The position numbers were made by a program, and so were the translations under genes. Positions 1 through 9,880 of a DNA stretch of 64,000 nucleotides are shown here, in pieces (within the stretch, counting starts at the first letter, position 1; the number at the start of each line of letters is the position of its first letter). This stretch comes from Syngnathus acus (Eukaryota > Chordata > Actinopteri > Syngnathiformes > Syngnathidae): assembly GCF_901709675.1 (NCBI RefSeq), contig NC_051099.1:3596001-3660000 (forward strand), written 5' to 3'. The notes beneath the pieces were generated by a model. It was not told the origin of the DNA. It was given only the letters and a program-made list of their open reading frames with translations, and made no database searches.

Positions 1-95
1 CAAACCACCCGACAATTTTGGAACTCATCCTGATGTCTTACTCTTATGTTGTGACATGTCAGTGCGTCGTGACCTCACTTCCTGTGTGTGCGCAG

Positions 96-1817
96 CGTGC
101 CAGTCGGCGCACGGCCGCTACGCTCACAAACTGCTGCGCGACTTATTAGCCAACTACACCAACGCCTTGCGGCCGGTGGCAGACACGGAGCACGTCATCA
201 ACGTGACGCTGCAGGTCACGCTGTCGCAGATCATCGACATGGTGACCGCGGCACGCTCGTACGACAATACCCACTCTGTTCAGGCTGATGTCTAAATGCG
301 TATGGTTCTCCAGGATGAGAGGAACCAGATCCTGACGACCTACCTGTGGGTACGGCAGGTGTGGATGGACGCCTTCCTGGCCTGGAAGAAGGACGACTAC
401 GACGGGCTGGACACCATCCGCATCCCGAGCAGCTACGTGTGGCGGCCCGATATCGTCCTGTACAACAGGTCGGTTGGATGAGTTGTTGCAGAGAGCCAAG
501 GGAGGCTGCGCTTGATGAAGAAGATTGCAGAAGAAGAGCCTCTGCTCCAGCACTTTTTAGGCTGCAAAATGCACTGACTCGTCGAGGCGTTCTTTTCTAC
601 CGCAGCGCCGATGACGAGTTCTCCAGCTCCATGGAGACCAACGTGGTTCTGAGGCACGACGGTCAGGTGATGTGGGACCAGCCGGCCATCACCAAGAGCT
701 CATGTTCGGTAGATGTGGCCTTCTTCCCCTTCGACGTGCAGCAGTGTCATCTCACGTTCGGCTCCTGGACTCACAACGGCAACCAGATGGACTTGTTCAA
801 TGCCTTAGACAGCGCCGACCTGGCGGATTTCATCGCCAACGTGGAGTGGGAGGTAAGCCTGGTTCTGTGAAACTAAAAAAAAGCCTTTTAAATGTAAGGC
901 AGCAGCTCCACTTCTTCCCGGCAGATCCTGGGCATGCCCGCCAAGAAAAACGTGATCCTATACGGGTGCTGCTCGGATCCGTACCCGGACATCACCTTTA
1001 CCTTGCACCTGAAGCGGAGGTCCTCCTTCTACATCTTCAACCTGCTCCTTCCTTGCATGATGATCTCCTTCCTGGCCCCGCTGGGCTTCTATCTGCCGGC
1101 CGACTCCGGAGAGAAGGTCTCGCTGGGGGTCACCGTCCTGCTGGCGCTCACCGTCTTCCAGCTGCTGGTGGCCGAAAGCATGCCGCCGTCCGAGAGCGTC
1201 CCGCTCATCGGTGAGTCCGCCCGAAACGCTTTGCCGCCCGCTGCAAGGGCTCACGCCATCTCGCCGTGTTTAATGTGGCAGGAAAGTACTACATCGCCAC
1301 CATGCTGATGGTGACGGCGTCGACGGCGCTCACCATTTTCATCATGAACATCCACCACTGCGGCCCCGAAGGACGTCCCGTGCCGGCTTGGGCCGAACGC
1401 TTCATCCTCAAATACTTGGCCCGCGTGTGTTTCGTGCACGAGGCGGGGGAGGCGGACGAGAACCCGCGGGAGGAATCCGACGGCAGCAAGTGCAACGGGG
1501 AGGCGCGCGGGTGCGACAGGAGCGTGCAGAAGGATGACACCTTCGTCGTCCTGGAGGAGAGCGCAGACAGCGGCGATGGCGAGCGGTCGGGAGGCGTGGC
1601 GGAGAGCGGGAAGGAGGCGTGCGGCGCGTGCCGACATCAGCGAGGACTGCGCCGCAACGTGGAGTACATCGCCAGCGCCTACCAGGACCAACGCATCGCG
1701 CAGGTGCGCGTTGGGGAATGGAGGAAGCTAGCCAAGGTCATGGATCGATTCTTCATGTGGCTCTTCTTTATCATGGTCTTCATCATGAGCGTCCTCATCC
1801 TGGGCAAAGCCGTCTGA
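96..1817 (+). CDS. chrna10: Nicotinic acetylcholine receptor alpha9/alpha10-type subunit, 5' end missing
   Basis: This is a subunit of a pentameric cation channel in the plasma membrane; alpha9/alpha10 receptors mediate efferent cholinergic inhibition of hair cells. Exons read at <96-241, 314-468, 606-852, 925-1210 and 1282-1817, all GT-AG with consistent phase. The signal-peptide exon lies left of the window. Visible landmarks are the Cys-loop with FPFD between its two cysteines, the [10 protein letters not shown] vicinal cysteine pair that marks alpha subunits, three close-packed membrane segments ([18 protein letters not shown], then the M2 pore stretch [19 protein letters not shown], then M3), a variable cytoplasmic loop in the last exon, and M4 just before the stop. 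The ligand-domain phrase [15 protein letters not shown] favours alpha10 over alpha9, but the two are close paralogues. The exact start of the first visible exon is uncertain (96 or 104). No frame breaks were seen. Confidence 0.88.
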
Positions 1818-2509
1818 TGCGCACTTCTGACCACTGCCAATTAGTCACGTGACAAATTAAACATGTCCCCCAAATTCCTGATTGTTTTTTCTTTTCACAC
1901 GTCCATGTCTTGCGTGGTCATGTGCCCTCCATGGTGGCAGATGTTCATGTCTGTGGTCATGTGACCTTCACCGTATCGCGTATGTTGCTTGAATTGGTCC
2001 ACCATTAAAGAAAAAAGGAGCGCTCGCGCCTCCTGCTGGTGGCCGACGAGTGATCGTGATGTCGTAATTCGGCTTGCTGTTATCTTAACTTTGCAACATT
2101 TCACATGTGCTTACTCGTCCACCCCTTGTCTCTCCTGCCTTCTCTGGCATCAAGGTTCAAATTCCATTAGGCTCCTCCTCGATTTCCTCTCCGGCTTGAC
2201 GGGAACAAGCTGTCTTCATCATAGTCATCCTCACCACCCCCACTACAGTGAGTGTCATTTTTTCTCGTCTTTTCTGGACCGTCCGTGCGGTCTCGTGATA
2301 AACTTCTGTGCAACTGCTGCGTGCGGAGTTGAACGCTCCCTTTAACTGCAGAAACGGAATCTCGCTCGCGTAGAAGGTGGAGGAAAAGCGTGCATGATAT
2401 ATTCCACCTGTGATCAGCTGCTTCTTCAAGGGAAGTCCACGTGACATGTGGACACGGTTTGACGTCACACCCCCTTTGTACGCCTCAGCCTGGTTCCGTC
2501 CTCTCCGTC
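1818..2509. other. Intergenic: chrna10 3' region and slco2b1 5' region
   Basis: No coding sequence is recognised. ATTAAA at 1856-1861 lies about 40 bases after the chrna10 stop and could serve as its poly(A) signal; a second ATTAAA occurs near 2004. The remainder is presumably the slco2b1 promoter and 5' UTR; no TATA box was identified. Confidence 0.5.
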
Positions 2510-5500
2510 ATGGAAGCAAAAGTGAGGAGCAGGAGTGTCTTCAGCAGCGTCAAGGTATCACTGAAAGCAACACTTGGAATAATTTCATCCTGTCATGAAA
2601 GATGCTTCTGCAGATTTTGAGTCCAATCTTCTAAAATGGCTGACTTCCTGTTGGCTTTCATGCATGAGATTTCTTTTCCCTGCTGTGATGGTTGACGTAA
2701 TCAAAACTGGTGTCGAGGTCTATGGATCAAAACGTTTTACTTTCTCTTTCCACTCGAGATTCCACATTTCAAGTGAGTGTTTTGGCGCGCAGGTTTTCGT
2801 GGCGTGTCACAGCGCGCTGCAGCTCTCGCAGCTCCTGGTGTCGGGCTACATGAAGAGCTCCATCTCCACCATCGAGCGGCGCTACGGTCTCTCCAGTCAG
2901 AAGTCGGGGCTGCTGGCCGCCTTCAACGAGGTCGGCGTAACTATTTTGCCGAGCGAAGGTTACAGTCCAGAAAGTGCCAATGAGGACCCTTGTGCGTCTT
3001 CCAGGTGGGCAACACGCTGCTGATCGTCTTCGTCAGCTTCCTGGGGAGTCGCGTTCACCGTCCTCGCATGATTGGCTTGGGCGCCCTCTTGGCGTGTTTG
3101 GCCTCGCTGCTCATGGCGTTGCCGCACTTCCTTGGCGAGCCGTACCGCGCCGGCGCCGGCCAGACCTACCGTGATGGCCGTGAGTCCTGACCCGTGCGGC
3201 GTTAGCGTTCCGGACATTGTGGCAAAAGTACTCGAGTACAGGTACTTGTGTTAACTTGCAGTTACTCGGAACAGTTCCGACCTGTGTCACGTGGAGAGCC
3301 TCCTCGCCGCCACGCCATCGTCCAACCGGAGCTGCGTGGAGCAGGAAGGTTCCGCCCACGAGAGCATCTACGCTCTATTGCTATTTGCTCAGCTACTGCT
3401 GGGCGTGGCCTCGGCACCACTGCAGGCCTTTTGGCAATCTCCTACATCGATGACCACGCTAGCAAGAAGAATTCGCCTCTCTACCTCGGTTTGCCGCCCG
3501 CCCGCCCGCCACCTCAGCGTGATTGCGTTGGATATTCAGGACGGCGTTGTTTGTGTCAGGCATCCTGTTGGCCGTCACCGCCGTCGGCCCCGCCTTCGGC
3601 TTTCTGGGCGGAGCCTTCCTGCTGCGCTTCTACGTCGACTTCGACAAGATGTCTGCAGGTATGCATTTTTTTTTATCACACCTCGGCCTACTTTGATGCA
3701 TTTATACGTCATCCGAGATGCTTTATCTGTAGTTTTATGCTTCTTTGTGTCCTACGCTATAGTCGATGTGGAGTTGGATCGCAGCGACCTGCGCTGGGTG
3801 GGCGCCTGGTGGCTCGGCTTCCTGGTGGCATCTTGTCTTCTTTTTGTGGTCGCCCTGCCGTACTTCTTCTTCCCTAGGAACATGCGTCCCGAGGTTAGGT
3901 GGACGCTGCTGGCGTGGCACCTTCATCACCTTTGTGTGCTCACGTGACCTTTATTGTGTTCGCGCAGGATGAGTCGGAGGCAGAAGAAAAACGGCAGCCG
4001 GATATTTTCCAGGAACTCGGCCTTCTACACTTCCTCAAAAGTCAGCGTCTGCTTCCTGTCTGCAGCTGTCTTGTCTGGTCTGAACGTCATGTGTTTCCTT
4101 AAGGCTTTCCCAGCATGTTGTGTCGGACCTTGCGGAGTCTGTCTACCTTCTGGTGGTCCTGGCGCAGGTCAACCTGGGCCGCCATGTTGCCGGCCTCGCC
4201 ACCTCATGGCCAAGTTCATCGAAAAGCAATTCAGCCAGCCGGCAGACTTCTCCAAGTGATGATGGTGTGTGTGTGTATGTGTGTGTGTTCACGCATACAC
4301 CAACATGTTTCCTTCCACCGACCGTTATCTTCTTCCAAGGTGGCGTGAGCATCCCTCTGGCCGTGTTGGGAACCATGTTAGGCGGAGTCATAATGCGGCG
4401 CTGGACTCTCGGTGTCGGCACCGCCAGCAAGCTCTGCGCTGCCGCCATCTTGCTCAGCCTTTGCTGTGGCTTCCCTCTGATCCTCATGGGCTGCCCAACG
4501 CAGAAGGTCGATGGGGTCTTTCCGCCTCGGTAACAACACGGCAAACATAAACCGACATCAGAATCAATGAGACAACCAGGTACAGAACCAAAACGGAATC
4601 AAAGTGTGTGTCTGTGTGCGCTTGTCAGAAAGTACCGCAACATCGGGTTTGCAGCTCGACATGTCAGTGTGTCCCGGAATCGTTCCATCCCGTGTGCGGG
4701 TCCGACGGTGTTGAGTTTCACGTCTCCGTGCTTGCTGGCTGCGTCGCCATGGAAACAGGACAGCACCAACAAAGTCATGGTAAGGAACATTGCACTCTTG
4801 CGGCCTGAGGGGGCGTCGGCGGTGAAAAAATGCCCAATCGTTTTTTCCACGCAGAACTTCACGGAGTGGTGTCGCTGCCGTGGGCGGGGCCAGCGGCAGG
4901 GCCACGCCCGGGACGTGCGGCAGCGGGTGCGGCCATCTCCTGTTGCCTTTCGTGGGCCTGATGGCCGCCACCTGTTTCATGGCGTCCTTGTCCCAGACGC
5001 CGTCCTTCGTCATCATCCTGAGGTAAGAAGATTCCAGAAGCCAACAAAATGTCCGCTGAGATGGCTGCTAACGCTACGTGCGTGAATAGGACAGTATCAG
5101 CGCGTGACAAGTCTTTGGCAGTGGGCATCCAGTACATGCTCTTCAGGGTCCTGGGTGAGTTGGATGAGGTGGTCACATGACCAGGCACGTCCTCACACCT
5201 CAATGTTGTTATGGCCTGCGCAGCCTTCATGCCCTGCCCGGTCCTGTACGGCTCCATCATCGACTCCACGTGCGTCCTGTGGGACAGGAAGTGCGGGAAG
5301 CAGACTTCCTGTATCTACTACGACTTGGACCGCTTCAGACACAGGCCAGTCTCTTTTCAAAAGACATGTTGGTGAATTTTGCCGTTCTTGCTGAACTTTG
5401 AAAAGTTGGAGGTCAAAAGGTCACCAAAGGTCTATTTGACTTCATTTGCCGTTTAAAATACTATTTGACTTGTATGTGCAGGTTTTTGGGTGTCCAGGGG

Positions 5501-5659
5501 GTGTTCATGTGCGGAGGCCTTCTGTGCTTCTTCTTTACGGCGCTGGTCCTGCACAGGAAGAGGGCGGATCTCGCGAGCCCCGAGGAATCCGATCGGAAGA
5601 TCTATGAGCTGGTGAACGAGCATGATAAGGAACAGCAAGTCAAGCCGGGACACGCCTGA
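2510..5659 (+). CDS. slco2b1: Solute carrier organic anion transporter family member 2B1-like (OATP), frame-disrupted
   Basis: OATPs are 12-pass plasma-membrane carriers of bile salts, steroid conjugates and thyroid hormones. Fourteen putative exons: 2510-2554, 2793-2930, 3005-3170, 3262-3488, 3560-3658, 3763-3893, 3968-4040, 4104-4264, 4340-4529, 4655-4779, 4855-5022, 5090-5154, 5224-5344 and 5482-5659. The start ATG gives a short cytoplasmic lead (MEAKVRSRSVFSSVK) that joins in phase to the first membrane segment. Family signatures include GSRVHRPRMIG, ISYIDDHASKKNSPLYLG, RWVGAWWLGF and the Kazal-type extracellular loop FHPVCGSDGVEF. Wording resembles SLCO2B1 more than SLCO2A1. The frame breaks in exon 4 (an extra T in 3429-3432 and an extra A at 3436-3437), exon 8 (one base short near 4138-4140 and another near 4203), exon 10 (near 4721) and exon 11 (near 4878-4880). 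The intron after 5344 starts with GC. Either a decaying gene or consensus errors. Confidence 0.8.
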
Positions 5660-6476
5660 GGAAGGTCCAAAAGACACGTTCCACACGCAGTTCCACAGAC
5701 GTCCACCAGAGACATTCGGTAAACCGGGCTATTTCCCGGCACGCTTCAAGCTAGGCAGCTCCCACGCTGCCATTTTGTGTCAGGCGGCCCTTCTGCAAGC
5801 AGCCGCCATGTACTTAAAAGTCCGGCAAGTATTTGTGTGAGTGCGTGTGCGTATTTGTGGCTGTTAGTGGATTTGTGTGCTTCGGTGCTTTTTTTTTTTT
5901 TATCTACCTACATTGTTAGTGTGTCCATGATTTCAACCCTCAAAATTACTTTCTTTTAGTTTTTCCTTTATTCTTTCTTTCTTTTTGTGTTGTTCCTGAG
6001 TTGTTGAATCAGATAAAAGAGAGGAAGTGTTTTCTTAAATATATTTTCCAACACTGGCCCAACCCAAGGATGTGACAATAAATCAAAAACCACATGGTAT
6101 GTGTGCGCGCACACACACACACACACACACGCAGACACGCACACACACTCCTCATCGACGGGAGGAGAGCAGTGGAAAATGTGTGTAGATGATCTGATCC
6201 ACATGTGGAGACTTCACCATTTATAAGTGTTGTTTCCACTCAAATATTTTGTATCTTGTCCTACGGGTAGCGCTAGAGGTCAAAGTTGATGAGTAAAAAA
6301 AAAATCAAGGGTGTTTATTTATTTATTTTTTCCATTGTTAGGTTTATTTTGTAACATCACACAAATGTACCACAAGTGACAACGTTAACGATAAATCACG
6401 TTTCATCCTCATTGCCCTCCTAGGACCTGCTAAGAGTGTGTGTGTGTGCGTATGTGTGTGTTGATGTGTATGTGTG
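5660..6476. other. Convergent 3' regions of slco2b1 and serpinf1
   Basis: The stretch separates two genes that end towards each other. AATAAA at 6077-6082 on the plus strand is a plausible slco2b1 poly(A) signal. TTTATT motifs near 6314-6327 and at 6343-6348 read AATAAA on the minus strand and could serve serpinf1. A CA microsatellite sits at about 6109-6150 and a GT-rich run at 6434-6476. No other gene is visible. Confidence 0.5.
6109..6150. repeat. CA-rich microsatellite
   Basis: An imperfect (CA)n run with interspersed CG steps lies between the convergent slco2b1 and serpinf1 genes. Confidence 0.8.
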
Positions 6477-8065
6477 TTAGATGGTCAGGTCCTTGGGATT
6501 AATGACTCTGCCGACGACGAGCAAGGCTCCCGAGGCCTCGTCGCGAAGGAGGAAGAGGAAGGGACGGTCGACGCGGTAGGGTCAGGTGACTGGTGGTGGA
6601 GGGTGGCGGGCGCCGACTGCTTCGCCATCGGGTGCCGTCTCCATGACGACCTTATGATAAATGGTGACCAGCTTGGCGGCTGTGCTGAAATCTTCCCCAA
6701 GTCCTGGTCAGCTAGCCAATCCGTGAGCCCTGTATGTAGGACGGGGCCGGAGCTAAGTGTGAGTAGGCGACTTTGGGTTGAGGAGAACACTCGCTCCCCT
6801 GGAGACATCTTCGGAACCATCCCAGGTTCAATCCACCAAGGACTCACCCAAGGCAGGGAGCAGCGTCATGAGGTTCCGTGGCGTACCCGAACTTGAAGAC
6901 GGGCATGGTGAGGGTGACGTGCGTGGCGTGGCAGCGTGTTGCCCAGGTCTTGCACAAACTCGGCTGTCAGCGTCTCCTCCATGGCGGTCAGGTTGGACGT
7001 CACTTCATGAGGCAGGAACACAAACATGCTCACCTGGTTCTGCAGGAGGATCTGTGCAATCTAGAGCAAGAAGATAACAGGTGGAGGTTGGTGGGTGTGG
7101 CCAAAAGGGGGCGGGGCAGCTGCTTCCCCGCTTACTGTGCAGCTCAGGTCAGAATCCACGCCCATCTTGATGGGGTAGTGCTCCTGCTGCATCATGGGAA
7201 CCCGGACGGGCGCTTTGCCCTCCTGCTGGAAGTTCTGCAAGGATTGAGGCTGGAACGCCGTCATCCACTTCCCTGTTTGGTGAGCACATTTTGGTTGTTC
7301 TCACTATTGCTCTTCACAATGTTGTGATGGTTCTCCTTACCTTTAAAGTAGGCCCCAGCCACAGCGTTGACTCCAGGGTTCCTAGGCAGGGGCTTGGCCA
7401 GGAGGCGCGGCACCTTGTTGCCGGTCTCCGTGGCGACCCAGTTGTTGATCTCCTTGGTGTCTTGACTCCCTCCCTGCAGGGCTTTGGGTCGAATGCCGTA
7501 TTGCTGCTCCACAGCGGTGAAGAACTCCTGTTTGAGGCGCAGACCTGAAGAAAACATCACATGCGTCACGGAATACGCAGCGTCAAGACGAGCACGTTCG
7601 GGTCGCGAGGACTGACGTCTGGCCAGGTAGAGGCGGGCTGCCGCGCTCAGTCCTTTGTTGCCCGTCTTGACAGAGGTCAGGAGGTCCCTCAGGGTGTTGT
7701 GGAGCTGAGGGTCCTGCAGGGTGTGGTACCTCAAGGCCCGGAACAGCTGCCTCTCGCCACGCTCAGAAGCTCCTGTGGAACCGACCGCATTAGGTCCGAG
7801 CTTGATATTTCCAGTGATATGTGCTCACCCATGGCCAGTTGGGTGAGGACCGCAGAGACGCTGATGGGCGCGAGAACCACATTGGCGTTGTCCTGCTGGG
7901 CTGCCAGCGCACGGAAAAGGTTGTAGCCAAAGTCGGAGGTGGCGGCAGCCATCTTGGTGGCGGGTGTGGTGAAGAGCTCCACGTGTTCTTCCTCGCCACC
8001 CTGCTGGTTCGTTCTCCTCCGTCTGTGCCTGGATCAGAAAGGCAAGTGCCCATGTCAATGCGTGC

Positions 8066-8099
<34 letters not shown>

Positions 8100-8244
8100 C
8101 ACACACACACACACACACACGTAGCTCGAGCTTGTTTTTAGATTGTGGAATGGTTTCATCATCACATCAATTCACCATGTAGACGATACCTGAACCAAAA
8201 CAAAGACCAGCAGGCCCAAAAGCAGGAGGGGGGTTGCGCTTCAT
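6477..8244 (-). CDS. serpinf1: Serpin F1 (pigment epithelium-derived factor), frame-disrupted
   Basis: PEDF is a secreted, non-inhibitory serpin with neurotrophic and anti-angiogenic roles. Seven putative exons on the minus strand: 8190-8244 (signal peptide), 7829-8028, 7617-7772, 7341-7544, 7136-7272, 6848-7060 and 6477-6729. Readable stretches include SDFGYNLFRALAAQQDNANV, EQQYGIRPKALQGG, KEINNWV, GAYFKGKWMTAF, VRVPMMQQEHY, MGVDSDLSC and, near the C-terminus, VDRPFLFLLRDEASGALL then VVGRVINPKDLTI and stop. The frame breaks in the signal-peptide exon (an extra base in the C6 run, 8228-8233 on plus), exon 2 (8006-8007), exon 6 (around 6920 and 6872-6873) and the last exon, which also has an in-frame TGA at 6582-6584. 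Splice sites remain good. Either a recent pseudogene or uncorrected sequencing indels; PEDF identity itself is secure. Confidence 0.82.
8069..8120. repeat. CA microsatellite
   Basis: A (CA)n run, broken once by CC, sits in the first intron of serpinf1. Confidence 0.9.
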
Positions 8245-9880
8245 CCTGAAACACACCGAGATTACGTTTAGTTCATTTTTAGTCCCGCTAGTTTGTGATT
8301 TGTTTATTGTTGTTGTTTTTTTTTACATTAGTTTTCACAACTGATTTATTCCACTTGACAAAAATAATTTTTCAGTTCTGTTATTGTTATGGGTGAGAAC
8401 CTTGACGCATGTGCTGGCGCGGCAGAGAGACAAAAATAAGAGATTTCGAAGTAAAACAAGGAAAAACATGTTTGCATGCCCCTCGGTCACGTGACTTGAT
8501 CCCCTGAACGCTGCCAAGAGGGTCAAAGTGCTCGACACGAACACGCAAGGAAGAGAAGTAACCGAGTACAAATACTCCGTACTTTCTTACTCTTATTGAA
8601 ATTGAAATTGGTAATTAAGTCAATTTCCGAAACATGTTGCTGCCTTGTGCAGAAGAGCGCGCATTCTTTTCGTCGCCAGCACAACCACTGATGGAAGTTG
8701 CAACAACTAAACTAGCTTTTGTATTAATCATGTATTGGTAGTTCTGTCGATACTTTAACCAATCTTTTTTTTTTTTTTCTTTGCCCAGGTACAGTGTGAG
8801 TACTTTTGCGCGACGGTCACGTGGTCCATCTACTGGTGATGTCATGTTACCACCCCCCAAAATTGAGCCTCCCGAGTATGTCAACGCGAAAAAAGATCAA
8901 AATAGGTACGCAATTGGACTTGGTTCGAGTGTTTGGCACTTTGGGTTATGCGGCGCGCCCAGGTGGCAAGTAAAAAAAAAAAAAGAAATGGAAAGAAAGG
9001 CACGGAAGAATTGATGACGCGCACTCACCTCGCAGCAGCCTTGCTCTCTCGCTCCACGTCGCGCGCGTGACAGCGGGGCGCCGCGCACGTCGCCAGCTCG
9101 ATCCGAGCGGGGACGCGCGGCCGAGACGGACGCGCAATCCTCATGACGGGATGGTGACCGCAAACTCTTTCCTCTCTGCTTCTGCTCGGGCTTGTTTGTT
9201 CAAACATTGAAAGGTTTGGCTGTCCCCTCACATTGGACACGTCACGAAAACACGGTTGTCCATTCGTCACGGACATGGATGTGCGTTCACGCGACATGTC
9301 ACCATTGTATGTGCGTTCACATAAATGTTTGTCCACGGAACGGATTCGAATCTCAAGGCACCGGCGGGATTGCACTGTCCGACCCCGACTGGGACTACCA
9401 AAGGTGGCCGCCAGGTGGCAGCAAACTCGCAACACAACTTCACTTTCCGATACTCAGTTTCCAAAGTAGATCCTTCAGGATTCTTTAATTTCTTATTCAT
9501 TGTCTTTATCAGTCGTTTAATCATTTTCTTTCATTTATTGATCATTCATGTATTCATTTAAGCTCGTTTATTTGCCAATCATTCATTCCTTCGACTATTC
9601 GTCCGCTCACGATTCATCCATTCATTCATTGCTTGTCTTTGAGCAGCTTAATCACTTCCCAGTCTTCATCATGCAGCGTTGAAGGCCACCAGCTCAACTT
9701 TCCCGCTTTCTCTTTGCTTTGTGCGTGCGCATGCTCGTGCGCGTGCACGCGACAGGTTACTATTTAGCTTGAATGGCGAGCGCGTTGAAGGCAGAGAGAA
9801 GTCGGAAGCCGTAGATTGTCGCTCGTCATCGTCATTGTCGTCCTCCTGCTCGATGGCGGTCCTTCCCCTGCGGGGTGCGG
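8245..9880. other. Divergent upstream region between serpinf1 and the slc13 gene
   Basis: This should hold both promoters, since the flanking genes point away from each other. A CpG-rich patch spans about 9015-9140. Degenerate ATTCATT-like AT-rich sequence fills 9480-9650. No coding exon and no clear TATA box were identified. Confidence 0.4.

Noticed and set aside
96-1817. Assignment as chrna9 instead of chrna10
   Set aside because: The [15 protein letters not shown] stretch resembles alpha10 more, but the distinction is not absolute and needs a tree.
2510-5659. Assignment as slco2a1 (prostaglandin transporter)
   Set aside because: The Kazal loop resembles 2A1, but SGYMKSSISTIE, GLLAAFNEVGNTLLIVFVS and NSPLYLGI match 2B1 better.
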